DNA of 64,000 nucleotides from NCBI GenBank assembly GCA_027484685.1, contig JAIXSO010000047.1, positions 124,001 to 188,000 of the forward strand, given 5' to 3'. Below are positions 1 to 10,427 of the stretch, one piece after another (positions within the stretch are counted from its first letter, which is position 1; each line of letters opens with the position of its first letter). Under the pieces are notes generated by a model, which ran no database searches, was not told the origin of the DNA, and saw only the letters and a program-made list of their open reading frames with translations. The translations under genes were made by a program, and so were the position numbers. The stretch comes from Bacteroidota bacterium (lineage in GTDB: Bacteria > Bacteroidota > Bacteroidia > UKL13-3).

Positions 1-178
1 AGTAAAATATTTATGGCTAACGATTTAAATAATTTCATTAATTTGATTGTATTTTTAATAAACTTTTTCAGGTTTATTACATTTTTACAATACTAATAAA
101 TTTTATGAAGGATTTTGTAAAATATTTGTTATTTGCTTTTATAAAAAAACAAATAACAAATATTCTATTTACGAATGG

Positions 179-1108
179 CTATTTTCCATCAATTATCATG
201 GGGTTATTGCCTTTGCCTAATACAATTATTTTGGCATTTGCCGATTTAGCCAACTCTAAATTAGCTTTGATACTTTCGTATTGTAATTGTTTATCGCTCA
301 AACCTGTAGAAATAATTCTTTGATAATCAGCTATACCTTGCGCCTCCACCCTTTTACGCTCTGCTTCTTGTTTTTCTTTTTGCAATACAAACTGCATTTT
401 TTGAGCATCTTGCTCCGCATTTATTTTTGATTCAATACTTGCTTTAACCGAAGTTGGCAAAGTAATATTACGCACCAAAAGTTGTTCTAAAATCAATCCT
501 CTGCTTTTAAAATCTTTTTCTATGCTGTTAAAAATGCGCATTTGGAAAGTATCGCGCTTGCTGCTGTAAAGAGCCACAGCATCGTAATAAACTGCGTTAT
601 CTCTAATTTTTGTTCTGGTTAAAGGTCTTACAATTTTATCGTTATAATCCAATCCAGTTTCTTTTAATAATCTTGGCGCTTCTGAAGGAACCACACGGTA
701 AAGAACAGTTAAATCAATGGTAACTTCCAAACCATCAGCTGTTAAAACCCTAATGGCATCATCACCGGCTTTTGTGCCTTCATCGTGTATGCCGCTCATG
801 GTATAATTTTGGGTTTTGGTATCAATGGTTTTTACTTCTACCAAAGGATTTACAAAGTTTAAACCACTTAATAAAATATCGTCTTCAATTTTACCAAACA
901 GCGATTTTACACCAATTTGGCCTGCATCAATTTGTTTAAAACAAGAGTTTAACACACCAATTACAATTAGCACAGAACCTACAATTTTTATAGGCATACC
1001 AAACTTAGCATTTATATTATTAGGATTAAATACAAATGTTGCTACTGCAATAAGAACTAGTCCAAGGAAAATAAGTACCATAATTTTTTTTGAATTTTTA
1101 TATTTCAA
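179..1108 (-). CDS. SPFH/Band 7 (prohibitin-like) membrane protein
   Basis: N-terminal TM segments, then GQIGVKSLFGKI...LTADGLEVTIDLTVLYRV...EAERKRVEAQGIADYQ typical of prohibitin/Band 7. Confidence 0.9.
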   Translation of the reverse strand: MKYKNSKKIMVLIFLGLVLIAVATFVFNPNNINAKFGMPIKIVGSVLIVIGVLNSCFKQIDAGQIGVKSLFGKIEDDILLSGLNFVNPLVEVKTIDTKTQNYTMSGIHDEGTKAGDDAIRVLTADGLEVTIDLTVLYRVVPSEAPRLLKETGLDYNDKIVRPLTRTKIRDNAVYYDAVALYSSKRDTFQMRIFNSIEKDFKSRGLILEQLLVRNITLPTSVKASIESKINAEQDAQKMQFVLQKEKQEAERKRVEAQGIADYQRIISTGLSDKQLQYESIKANLELAKSANAKIIVLGKGNNPMIIDGK

Positions 1109-1278
1109 TTCAAGATTACAACTTTATAATGGATATGTTACTTTAAATTTATGAAAGGCTAAAGTTGTAGTTAAATGAACTTTTAAATACTTAATTAGTT
1201 TTTACTTTCTTACTTTCTGAAGTGTTTATTCAAGCAGATGGTCAGGTAATATTAATTTGAAACACTTAATTCAAAATA

Positions 1279-1314
1279 AAAAACCGCTTATGCACAAATA
1301 CTATAGCGGTTTTT
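1279..1314. terminator. Terminator-like hairpin with T tract (AAAAACCGCTTA...TAGCGGTTTTT)
   Basis: Inverted repeat followed by T run; lies upstream of both flanking divergent genes. Confidence 0.5.
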
Positions 1315-1505
1315 ATGCAATAATTACGATATTGGAATAGCAATAAAATGTTGGTTGGTGAAGACACCAAACAATTACAAATATTCCCCCTTTTTAAACT
1401 TATTTACACATTACGAATTATTGTTTAATTACAAAACAAGAAAACAAGATTAAATAATTAAAAATTTATATTGGAAAATTATTTAACTACTCATTTATTT
1501 GAAAA

Positions 1506-2162
1506 ATGAAATTTAAAAATTGTGTATTATTTGTAATTTTAAGTTTAGTCTTTATCCGTTGTAAAGATTCAGAAAAAAAGACTTATTATTCAAACGGAAA
1601 TTTAAAAAGTATTGTAAAATTAGAAAACTCAAAGAAAAATGGAGTTGCTATATCTTATCATGAAAATGGCAAAATAAAGGCTAAAGTTTTTTTTATAGAT
1701 GATAAAGTAAATGGTTTAGCTGAAGATTTTTTTGATAATGGTATTTTACAAACGCAGAGTAATTGGTTGAATGGACAATTAAATGGTAAGTATAAAGAGT
1801 TTTTTTCAAATGGAAAATTAAAAATCGATTGTAACTATTTAAGAGATAGTTTTGATGGAGAGGCTCTATCATATTTTGAATCAGGCGTAATTAATACAAA
1901 GGAAAATTTTAAACACGGAAAAAAAGAAGGTTATGCTTATCAGTATTTCGAAAATGGCACAGTTGAAATGGAAGTTAAGTATAAAATGGGTGTTAAAGAT
2001 GGTACTTATAAGATTTATTACAATAATGGACAATTAAAAGAATGTGGAAGCTATAAGGATGGGCTACTTGATGGAATAGTTAAATTGTTCGATGAGAATG
2101 GTATTCAGAAATCAATATCAAAATATATTAAAGGAGTCAAAACAACTATAAATAATAGTTGA
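1506..2162 (+). CDS. YwqK/MORN-repeat protein, putative lipoprotein
   Basis: Repeated YYENGxxK/YFENGxxxxEVKYKxGxKDG motifs; signal peptide ending in C (FIRCKDSE). Confidence 0.8.
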   Translation: MKFKNCVLFVILSLVFIRCKDSEKKTYYSNGNLKSIVKLENSKKNGVAISYHENGKIKAKVFFIDDKVNGLAEDFFDNGILQTQSNWLNGQLNGKYKEFFSNGKLKIDCNYLRDSFDGEALSYFESGVINTKENFKHGKKEGYAYQYFENGTVEMEVKYKMGVKDGTYKIYYNNGQLKECGSYKDGLLDGIVKLFDENGIQKSISKYIKGVKTTINNS

Positions 2163-2299
2163 AATAGTCTAATTTCCTAAGTGCACGAGCAAATACTACA
2201 AAACAAGTGAACACATTTAAAATGTTCAAACCATCAAGAAGAAAAGACCGAACTAACCACTTTAGCCAAAACTAAAAATATTTTTTTTGAAAACAGGTT

Positions 2300-2398
2300 C
2301 GGGAAAACTTTGTCAAAGTTTAGAACTTTGACAAAGTTAACTGTAATGGACAGCAATTAGTTAAAGCCAAGGAGATGCTTGCAGCATGACGAACTGCG
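2300..2398. repeat. 99-nt dispersed repeat, copy 1 (CGGGAAAACTTTGTCAAAGTTTAGAACTTTGACAAAGTTAACTGTAATGGACAGCAATTAG...)
   Basis: Near-identical to 3475-3573; contains internal hairpin AACTTTGTCAAAGTTTAGAACTTTGACAAAGTT. Confidence 0.9.
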
Positions 2399-2413
2399 GA
2401 GTGCGGGAACCAA

Positions 2414-2495
2414 CGTCATTGCGAAGCACGAAGCAATCCCTAGTTATGAAAGAAGTCCGCCAACTTGAGATTGCTTCTCTACGATCGCAATGACG
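2414..2495. repeat. Imperfect inverted repeat (CGTCATTGCGAAGCACGAAGCAATC ... GATTGCTTCTCTACGATCGCAATGACG)
   Basis: Arms about 2414-2438 and 2469-2495 read directly; typical dispersed bacterial intergenic palindrome. Confidence 0.8.
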
Positions 2496-2756
2496 TTTGA
2501 TGCTGATAAATTTAACGAATAAGGAACACCAAAGCTCGAAAAAACCTTCTAAACTTTCTAAACCCTCTAAACAATTAAACAATGCTAACGGAAAGCAATC
2601 AGTTAAAGCCAAGGAGATGTTTGCAACATGACTGAATGCAGTGGATTGCTTTAGCCAATTTTAAACCAGTTTTTTATTTAAAAAATTACGTTATTTGAAT
2701 AGTAATCAAATGTTGGTAACAAAAACCATTGGAAAAACTACTAAAAAATTAAAATA

Positions 2757-3341
2757 ATGAATACAGTTAAAATAGTGATTTTATCTTTAATGATTTTTTG
2801 TTTATACTCTTGTATTTCAATTTCTAAGTTCGATGAGTTTTTAGATTTTAGGGTAAAACATGACTCACTAACTTATTCAATACTAAGAACTGAGGGTAAG
2901 TCTTTTTTAGGAACAGATAGTTTTGTATATCGTGCTGTGCGAAATAATAAGTCTTTATTATTTATAGAAGTAGATTCTTCATTTTTTAGCGATAAAGGCA
3001 AAATACGGTTTTTAATATCTGACAGTACTGTAGAATTTTATTTTAAAAGTGATTCTGAAAATTCCAAGGAAGAAAAAATTAATTTGGAAACTAATTTATT
3101 CTATAAAAATATTTATGAAAAAGCTATTTTTTATGATTCTATTATGAAGTTAGCATCTTGTTATCACTATAGTTACCCTAGGATTGGCTATAACTTGCTT
3201 TATTATCAAGATAGCTCAAATTCAAATACAAAAAATTTAAAAATAGAAGGCAATTGGTATTATGATATTGAAAAATTTAACAGATATGAAAAAAAATATT
3301 TACTTAAAAGTTTTCATAAGTACTTTAAAAAAGGTTCCTAG
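2757..3341 (+). CDS. Hypothetical lipoprotein
   Basis: ORF with signal peptide and lipobox-like MIFCLYSC; no recognised domain. Confidence 0.6.
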   Translation: MNTVKIVILSLMIFCLYSCISISKFDEFLDFRVKHDSLTYSILRTEGKSFLGTDSFVYRAVRNNKSLLFIEVDSSFFSDKGKIRFLISDSTVEFYFKSDSENSKEEKINLETNLFYKNIYEKAIFYDSIMKLASCYHYSYPRIGYNLLYYQDSSNSNTKNLKIEGNWYYDIEKFNRYEKKYLLKSFHKYFKKGS

Positions 3342-3429
3342 CTAGTGCGCGTACAAATACCGCAAACCCGGCACACGCCCTGCCTTGAAGGAGCGTGTTC
3401 AAACTAACAAAAGGAAAATACCAACCCAA

Positions 3430-3453
3430 CCGCTTTAGCCAAAACTAAAGCGT
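3430..3453 (+). terminator. Rho-independent terminator-like hairpin CGCTTTAG-ccaaaa-CTAAAGCG + T7
   Basis: Perfect 8-bp stem followed by TTTTTTT downstream of the 2757-3341 ORF. Confidence 0.6.
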
Positions 3454-3474
3454 TTTTTTATTGATAAAAAGGTG

Positions 3475-3573
3475 CGGGAAAACTTTGTCAAAGTTTAGAA
3501 CTTTGACAAAGTTAACTGTAATGGACAGCAATTAGTTAAAGCCAAGGAGATGTTTACAGCATGACGAACTGCG
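3475..3573. repeat. 99-nt dispersed repeat, copy 2
   Basis: Near-identical to 2300-2398. Confidence 0.9.
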
Positions 3574-3821
3574 AAGTAAAAAGTTCGAAGTTCTTAGTTT
3601 TGAGTAAAAAGTATTGATTATTTATAGTGCGGGTGCAGTTCCCCCTTGCGCTTAGGATTGGCCCTGCTGAAGGGGGTTAGGGGGATGTTAATTAATAAGG
3701 TAATAAAAGATTATTTCCTTATTAAAAGAAGATGTTTTGTTCCTCAGCATTACTGAGTTGGGAGAGTTGGGAGATTTTTGAATGCGAAATGCAAAGTTTA
3801 AAGTGCGGAATAAACGTTTTA

Positions 3822-4562
3822 TTAAAACTTACTTTTTAGCAAAAGGTTATAGCTATTGATTGGGTTTGGATATAAATTTGCATCTAACTTTAAGATCATA
3901 AAATGTAAATGTGTTGGCGAACGTTTTTTAAATGCATTGAGTCCTGTTCTGCCTACAGTAGCAATTACTTGCTTAGGTTTAACAATATCGCCAATCTTTA
4001 CATAAATATCCTTACAATGGGCATAATAACAAATAATGTTTAATATTGGATTATACACATATATATACTTTCCGCCTCTTAAAGTGCTGGTAGAATCCCA
4101 ATTTGGCGACATGGCAATAACCACTCCACCAGTAAAAGCTAATATGTTAGCAGGCTTTTTGGTTTTATCATCCAAGGCATCTTGGTTTTTATCGTTTATA
4201 AAAATATCGTGTGCCGCATGCCCAGTATGCTTATCGCCATCAAAATAATCAAAACCAGCCGGTACATATCCGTTACCACTTTTCCCGCCTATGGCTTTGG
4301 CATTATAACCTTGTATTGGAAAATAAAATTTATTGAAATTGGAATCAAACTTCTGAATTTGAAAATAGATTTGATTGATTAACTGCAATTGGAATTTAAC
4401 CATCATGGTTGCACTGTTTTTATTGATGGAACCAAGTAATATATTATTGTTTAACTCATTAAAATTTTGACAAGAACTTACCAAATCAGATTGGTTTAAA
4501 TCCTGACTCTTTAAATTGTTTATTGCATAAAAAAACACAAATACCAAAAACCATTTTTTCAT
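3822..4562 (-). CDS. M23 family metallopeptidase
   Basis: HAAHDIFINDKNQ...GGVVIAMSPN...VYNPILNIICYYAHCKDIYVKIGDIVKPKQVIATVGRTGLNAFKKRSPTHLHF. Confidence 0.85.
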   Translation of the reverse strand: MKKWFLVFVFFYAINNLKSQDLNQSDLVSSCQNFNELNNNILLGSINKNSATMMVKFQLQLINQIYFQIQKFDSNFNKFYFPIQGYNAKAIGGKSGNGYVPAGFDYFDGDKHTGHAAHDIFINDKNQDALDDKTKKPANILAFTGGVVIAMSPNWDSTSTLRGGKYIYVYNPILNIICYYAHCKDIYVKIGDIVKPKQVIATVGRTGLNAFKKRSPTHLHFMILKLDANLYPNPINSYNLLLKSKF

Positions 4563-4575
4563 TTTTATACCAATT

Positions 4576-5403
4576 TTATTTGAATCGTTTTAAATCATTG
4601 TATTGAAAAGTCCACTCCGGTGTATGTAAAGTTTCGCCCATACTTAACTCATACCAAGGCGAAATACTTTTGTTATTTTCATTGACTAAAATATGAATAT
4701 TTTGCGCAGGCATGTAGCTTTGGGCTAACATAAAAACACGCTTTCCTGTTTTTTTATTTTTTGCTACATCCATAACCATAACTGCATGTCCAGGACTTCC
4801 ACCTTTTATAAATACATCGCCCACCTGAATACTATCAATGCTAACAGGAATAAGTTCTTTGCTTAATGATAAAGTTCCTGCATAAGTAAATACTATTTCT
4901 AAATATTGCTTAAATGTTGCATATGAATAATCAATAGTTTTAGTTTTTACCCAATTTACGGTATTGCCATTTACCTTTATTCGGTAACCTTGAGCCCATT
5001 TTTCGTAACTGGCGTTAAACCCATTGGTAAAGTTAAAATGTATTTGTTGATACTTTTTTTGCGCAAATAAATATTCAGCCCTTAATCGCATCACAGCATC
5101 TGCACATTGCTGCAAATCCTTTTTGCCTATATCTATTTTTAAAACCGAAGCTGCTACTTGTTGGTTAATTTTAGGAAAACCGTTAAAGTATTTCACTTGA
5201 GTTCCAAATGGAAATAACTCAAAATTATTTAAATAAGCTTCAAACGAATTGGCTTTATAAATTGGCCTTTCAAAACCTTTAGGACTGTTAAATCTAGCAG
5301 AAACTGTTGTGCCCTTTTTATTGATTATACTACTATCTATTTCGCTTTGAGCACAAGCTGAAATATAAAAAAGGCTAATTAATAGAATAAAAATATTTTT
5401 CAT
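4576..5403 (-). CDS. DUF4846-like secreted protein
   Basis: QCADAVMRLRAEYLFAQKKYQQIHFNFTNGF...VFIKGGSPGHAVMVMDVA...LAQSYMPAQNIHIL pattern; signal peptide ending AC. Confidence 0.7.
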   Translation of the reverse strand: MKNIFILLISLFYISACAQSEIDSSIINKKGTTVSARFNSPKGFERPIYKANSFEAYLNNFELFPFGTQVKYFNGFPKINQQVAASVLKIDIGKKDLQQCADAVMRLRAEYLFAQKKYQQIHFNFTNGFNASYEKWAQGYRIKVNGNTVNWVKTKTIDYSYATFKQYLEIVFTYAGTLSLSKELIPVSIDSIQVGDVFIKGGSPGHAVMVMDVAKNKKTGKRVFMLAQSYMPAQNIHILVNENNKSISPWYELSMGETLHTPEWTFQYNDLKRFK

Positions 5404-5421
5404 AAAAAGCCTTTTTTGTAT

Positions 5422-7071
5422 TTAAAATGTTAAAGTAACTCCACCTAAAATATTGAAACCATAAACATCGTAATTGGTAAAGCGCATATAGCGAGCAGCT
5501 GCCATATTATTACAGTTAATAAATACTGATACATTTTTATTGTATCTGTAATCTATTCCTAAGTTTAAATCAACAAACGGATTTAATTTTACTTCAGTTA
5601 TATTGTCTTTATTTCCTGTGGTTGGGTTAGTTACACCTCCTGTTCTTTGTCCAACATAAAATATATCGCCACGTAACATAAACTTATCGCCAATATTATA
5701 GCTAGTATTTAATTTTACTTCTGTGCTTGGGCGGCTGTAAGCAAATTGAAGTTTGCTCATGCTGTAATTATAAGCTTTGGCCAATAAAGCAAATCTCCAT
5801 TTTTCGCCTAACTGATAACTAATATCGGCTGAAAAAGTGGTTAACGTAACCTTTCCTTCATCGTAAATAATTTTTTGTAAACTGCTGCTATCTTGTACAT
5901 AAAAAAGTATATTTTCAATATTGGCTATAGATGCTTGTAACGAGTAATTTAAACCTTTAGCAATATGACCTTTTAAACCAACATACATTTCGAATAAGTT
6001 ATTGGTATTTTTAAAATTGTAATTACGCACAAAAGGATTTTCAGCATTGATACTTCTAAAAGTATTGATACCATAATTACCAGTAACACCTCCTAATACA
6101 GTTAAAACCTTAGGAACTACATGGTATGCAGCTTCTCCAAAAGGATAAAAATGGCTATTTTTTTCGGTTTCTATACTATCAGCAAAATAAGTAAAGTTAA
6201 AACCTGCCCTTAAATAATAACTTTCATCTTCCAAGTTAATACGTGGGTTAAAAATAAAAGCTGTGCGCTGCAATGTATTTGCATTTTTTATATTGCTAAT
6301 ACTATTAATGCCTGTATATAATGTAAAAGGAATATCACTAATGGTTTTACTTAGGTTTCCAGCTATTTTAAAATTATGCTCTACTAAATCAAAGTTATTA
6401 CCTTGAAAATAATAGTTTACATCAAATTTATATTTTAAAGAAAGGCTATCGTTTTTTAAATTCTCTAACGAAATATTTAAATCAAATAGGTTATAAATAT
6501 TTTTTAAAGTATCTTCTTTAGCTCCAATTGCTGTAGGTAAAAAACCATAATTATACACCACATTACGGTGATATAATGCAGAAACACTCAATACCGAATT
6601 ACTAAAAAAACGTTTGCTATGGGCACCCAAAGTATTATTGCTAAAATTGTTAAAATCCCTATCGCCATTGCTCGATAAATGTTTAAAAAACAAACCATTG
6701 TTCCAGGTTTTGTTACGCATACTTGTAATGTAACCTTCGGCCAATGGAGTGGCATAATTTCCAAAACCAAATCTAAAATAGTTATTGCGTAATTTAGGTA
6801 ATAACATATTACCCAAACTAATTGGTTTAATGGTATAAATAGTTGGTGTAGTTTCAGTGTTTAAATCAGGAACTTTGTAGGTAAAAGTTGGCTTTACACT
6901 TTGAGGTTGCTCCGGATTTGGGTTAACTGGAATTTTTATAGACTCAGATAAAGTGGGTACATATTTTATGTTTACGTTAATTCCATCACTGAGGGTATCT
7001 TGCTGCGCCATAGCTGAAAAAGCCATGCCATTTAAAATCAAAAATGCTATATATAATTTAATATTTTTCAT
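5422..7071 (-). CDS. Outer-membrane beta-barrel protein (TonB-receptor-like barrel without plug)
   Basis: Signal peptide, alternating beta-strand pattern, C-terminal GVTLTF. Confidence 0.65.
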   Translation of the reverse strand: MKNIKLYIAFLILNGMAFSAMAQQDTLSDGINVNIKYVPTLSESIKIPVNPNPEQPQSVKPTFTYKVPDLNTETTPTIYTIKPISLGNMLLPKLRNNYFRFGFGNYATPLAEGYITSMRNKTWNNGLFFKHLSSNGDRDFNNFSNNTLGAHSKRFFSNSVLSVSALYHRNVVYNYGFLPTAIGAKEDTLKNIYNLFDLNISLENLKNDSLSLKYKFDVNYYFQGNNFDLVEHNFKIAGNLSKTISDIPFTLYTGINSISNIKNANTLQRTAFIFNPRINLEDESYYLRAGFNFTYFADSIETEKNSHFYPFGEAAYHVVPKVLTVLGGVTGNYGINTFRSINAENPFVRNYNFKNTNNLFEMYVGLKGHIAKGLNYSLQASIANIENILFYVQDSSSLQKIIYDEGKVTLTTFSADISYQLGEKWRFALLAKAYNYSMSKLQFAYSRPSTEVKLNTSYNIGDKFMLRGDIFYVGQRTGGVTNPTTGNKDNITEVKLNPFVDLNLGIDYRYNKNVSVFINCNNMAAARYMRFTNYDVYGFNILGGVTLTF

Positions 7072-7108
7072 ACTTAGTTATGCTTTAAAAAATTACTGTT
7101 ATTAGAAA

Positions 7109-10100
7109 TTAATCGCGGCTTTTTATCCTCTCATCTACTTTCTTTTTCTGTTCTAATTTTCCTTTAGCCTCGTCTTCTTCTATTTTCTTCAACTTTTCTA
7201 AAGCAATAATTTTCAAATCATCTTTACTGTATTCATCAATAATACTTTGTAAAGTAGCTTTGGCTTGGAAATAATCTTTTTGAGCTACATAATTATCGGC
7301 TAATAAAATAAATGATTTAGCTACCCAATATTCGTACTCTCCAAAGTTGTCATTTATTTCGAAAATAGTTTTAATACTTGTTTTATAATCTTTTCTCAAA
7401 TATTGAATCAAAGCAATATTGTAGCTAACTTCTGCACCAATTGCATTTTTCTTATTCTCTTTCAACAAATATTGGAAATCGGCCCAAGCACTGTCAGGTT
7501 TATTACGCGCCATAAAAAATCTTGCAATGTTTAATTTTGCATCTGATAAACCTTCTTTGGTAGCTATACCAGAGTTAACGTATCTAAATGAAACTTGAGT
7601 AGCAGTATCCATTTTATTCATAATCATGGCAGCGCGTAACTGACCTAATAATGATAATTGTAAATTGTCTTTATTACCAGCAATACGCTCTAAAGCAGCA
7701 TAATACTCAAATGCTTTTTCATAATTTTTGCGCAAATAATAAATAACCGCTGTTTGGCGTGTACTTCGTTCCGTAAAATCGCTTCTAATAGCATTGGCTG
7801 TATATTCATAACCAACCAAAGCATCATCGTAAGCTTTTAAAGCATTATCGCTTTCTGCTTTATAGTAATAAGCTTTAGCAGTAAAATAGCCACCCGCAAA
7901 ACGATTTAAATAATTACCAAAACCTTTACTTGCTTTTGAAAAATCGCGATTAGCGCTGTTAAAATCTTTTTTACTATAATATTCCAAAGCAGCTTTGTAA
8001 TTATTAAAAGCCGATTGGTATGTTAATGAATCTTGTGATGAAGCCGATTCCACTATGTTTGGCAAACTTTTTATAAAATCAAAATAGGTATCGCTTTCGC
8101 CTTTACTAACCAAAATATTTTTTAAAACTACCAAACCTTGACGTGCTTCATCGCTATTGGTATAAGTAGTTGAAAGTATTTTCATGGTAGCTATTGCCTC
8201 ATCATCTTTAGCTAAATTAAACAAGGTAAGTCCTTTATTTAAATATGCTTTGCGTATAAACGCGCTTCTTGGATAATTATCAATGATATTGTTAAACCCT
8301 TTTAAAGCATCTTGTAAATTGCCATTTTTTAATTGTTCATCAGCTTTTTCAAACAAAGCATCATCTATAAAAATTGATTTAGGAAAACGCTCAATTAATA
8401 CACCTAACGTGTAAATTTTATCATTTGACTTTTTAATAACACCTTGAATCATGGCTTTTTGGTATAAGGCATAATCGCTTCCATTCAAATCTTTATTGAT
8501 TACTATATTATAAAACTCAATTGATTTTTGGTAACTGCCTTCGGCAAAATAACAATCAGCAATACGTGTTACTGCATCGGTATAAACTTCAGGATTGCTC
8601 ATTTGCGCATCGCGCTCTGCATATTTTTTAAAACTTTCAATGGCATTTTTGTAATCAACCGTTTTTAAATAAGCGTAACCTAAACTATAAAACGACATAT
8701 TATAAAACCTTGCAGCTTTTAACTCTTCAACCATTTGAGCTTTTTTAAACTGCACAATTGCATTGCTGTAAGCAGCATCGCGATAAGCAATTTCGGCTAA
8801 CCAAAAATAGCTCAATCCCACCATTTGCATATTGTATTTTCCTGAAGCTAACACTCTGTTAAAATACTCATCAGCGCCTTTATAATCGTTTTGTAAGTAT
8901 AATTCCTCCGCTCTGTAATAATATATTTTTTGAAGTGTGCTTAAATCCTTGTCGTCTTTATCTTCAATACTTTCTAAAATTTTTATAGCCTCTTTGTAAT
9001 TTTTACTGGTAAGCAATAAATTACTAATTAACCCTTTAGCTTCGGTAATGTATTTTGATTTTGGATAAGATTCAATAAATGATGTTAAATTGGTTAAAGC
9101 ATTGCTATTAGTAGAAATTTCGTAACTTAATTTAGCAGTATTAAATAATGCTTCTTCATTTAAAGAAGGAATAAAACCAAGAGATAAACACTTATTAAAC
9201 GCAGTTCTAGCATTGTTCTTTTTATCAATGGTTAAATAACATTCTGCCAATTGAAAATAGGAATATTGCGATAAAGTATCTGTTTCTTCCGATACTTTTA
9301 AAAAGTTTTCAATAGCTTTATCGAATTGTTTGTTTACTTTATAGGAATAAGCCAATCTGTAAAAATCGTTACGCGAAGGAACCGCAGGCGCCTCGTTCAT
9401 GTATTTAATTAAATAAGGTAAAGCTTTATCGTAATTTTTTTGGATATAATGCGATTGACCTAACATACCAGCTACATCTATTACCACATCTGGATTGGTA
9501 ATGGTATCACAATACTTAATTACTTGGCTGTAATCTTTTTTAGCAAAATAAATTTGAGCTACATACACATTGCTTAAAGGACCAAAAGTTTTATGGTTTT
9601 TTACACGACCAAAATGTTCTAAAGCTTCTTGATAATTGGCTTGACGGTAACAAACATAACCATAATAGTAATTTACAGCCTCGTAATATTTTGTTTTAGG
9701 GTCTTTAATTTTTCTGAATGCTTTTTGCGATTCATCAAAATTTTCGATTTTAAAATTACAAAAACCTTTAATGAAATAATATTCCAATTGTTGGTTATCA
9801 TCTAAATATTCATCATCAAAATCAACCAACATAGAGGCTGCTTTTTTATAATCTTTATTTCTATAATAATGACGTGCCAGTTGGTATTTTGCTAAAACAG
9901 CTTTATCGTATTGAGGATATTTTTTTATGATGTTTAAAAGCAACTTTGGCGCATCGTTATTGGCCAATTCCATAGCACAAGTGGCTGCATAATATTTTGC
10001 ATTTACCACATAAACTTCATCTTTAATTTTATCGGCAAACATGTTGAAATGTTTTTGAGCTGCCGCGTACTTTTCTTTATCAAAAAGCTCTATGGCACGC

Positions 10101-10228
10101 TGATAAATCCTCGATTCGTCTTCATAAATAGCAGTTCTTTGAGCTGATGCACTGTTTTGCAAAAACAAAATCAATGCAAATGCACAAAATTTTAAATATT
10201 TTATAAAAGCTAATTTGCTCTGTAGCAT
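7109..10228 (-). CDS. Large tetratricopeptide repeat protein
   Basis: Many TPR units (YFIKGFCNFKIENFDESQKAFRKI, YYRAEELYLQNDYKGADEYFNRVL, etc.). Confidence 0.9.
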   Translation of the reverse strand: MLQSKLAFIKYLKFCAFALILFLQNSASAQRTAIYEDESRIYQRAIELFDKEKYAAAQKHFNMFADKIKDEVYVVNAKYYAATCAMELANNDAPKLLLNIIKKYPQYDKAVLAKYQLARHYYRNKDYKKAASMLVDFDDEYLDDNQQLEYYFIKGFCNFKIENFDESQKAFRKIKDPKTKYYEAVNYYYGYVCYRQANYQEALEHFGRVKNHKTFGPLSNVYVAQIYFAKKDYSQVIKYCDTITNPDVVIDVAGMLGQSHYIQKNYDKALPYLIKYMNEAPAVPSRNDFYRLAYSYKVNKQFDKAIENFLKVSEETDTLSQYSYFQLAECYLTIDKKNNARTAFNKCLSLGFIPSLNEEALFNTAKLSYEISTNSNALTNLTSFIESYPKSKYITEAKGLISNLLLTSKNYKEAIKILESIEDKDDKDLSTLQKIYYYRAEELYLQNDYKGADEYFNRVLASGKYNMQMVGLSYFWLAEIAYRDAAYSNAIVQFKKAQMVEELKAARFYNMSFYSLGYAYLKTVDYKNAIESFKKYAERDAQMSNPEVYTDAVTRIADCYFAEGSYQKSIEFYNIVINKDLNGSDYALYQKAMIQGVIKKSNDKIYTLGVLIERFPKSIFIDDALFEKADEQLKNGNLQDALKGFNNIIDNYPRSAFIRKAYLNKGLTLFNLAKDDEAIATMKILSTTYTNSDEARQGLVVLKNILVSKGESDTYFDFIKSLPNIVESASSQDSLTYQSAFNNYKAALEYYSKKDFNSANRDFSKASKGFGNYLNRFAGGYFTAKAYYYKAESDNALKAYDDALVGYEYTANAIRSDFTERSTRQTAVIYYLRKNYEKAFEYYAALERIAGNKDNLQLSLLGQLRAAMIMNKMDTATQVSFRYVNSGIATKEGLSDAKLNIARFFMARNKPDSAWADFQYLLKENKKNAIGAEVSYNIALIQYLRKDYKTSIKTIFEINDNFGEYEYWVAKSFILLADNYVAQKDYFQAKATLQSIIDEYSKDDLKIIALEKLKKIEEDEAKGKLEQKKKVDERIKSRD

Positions 10229-10347
10229 AAATTTATAAATTTTAGGGTAAGTAAATAAAGGTCAAATGTAAATTGCTTTTATTATTCAATAATCACATTG
10301 ATTTGGGCAGTGTATAGTTTGCTATTCAAATAACATTAAACAATAAA

Positions 10348-10384
10348 AAAGCGCTGCTATTTTAAACGTAAATAGCAGCGCTTT
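10348..10384 (-). terminator. Intrinsic terminator hairpin (AAAGCGCTGCTATTT / AAATAGCAGCGCTTT)
   Basis: Perfect 15-bp stem, 7-nt loop, T-tract on the minus strand; downstream of the 10428-13142 minus gene. Confidence 0.8.
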
Positions 10385-10427
10385 CTTTTTAAGTATTGAA
10401 TTTATTTTACAATTCAGTTATTACATT

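Noticed and set aside
105-323. ORF 105-323 (+)
   Set aside because: Antisense to the 3' end of the Band 7 gene; no protein-like features.
2361-2612. ORF 2361-2612 (-), ...RHCDRREAISSWRTSFITRDCFVLRNDVGSRTP...
   Set aside because: It is a translation of an intergenic inverted repeat (CGTCATTGCGA...TCGCAATGACG) and the end of the dispersed repeat; not a credible gene.
1279-3575. Integron cassette array with attC sites
   Set aside because: The repeated downstream flanks are suggestive, but I found no convincing GTTRRRY/RYYYAAC core-site arrangement and no integrase in the window.
3590-3830. Possible structured RNA or mobile element in the 3.6-3.8 kb intergenic region
   Set aside because: Sequence (CCCCCTT...AAGGGGGTTAGGGGGATG) looks like common low-information intergenic repeat debris; no ORF or conserved fold I can support.
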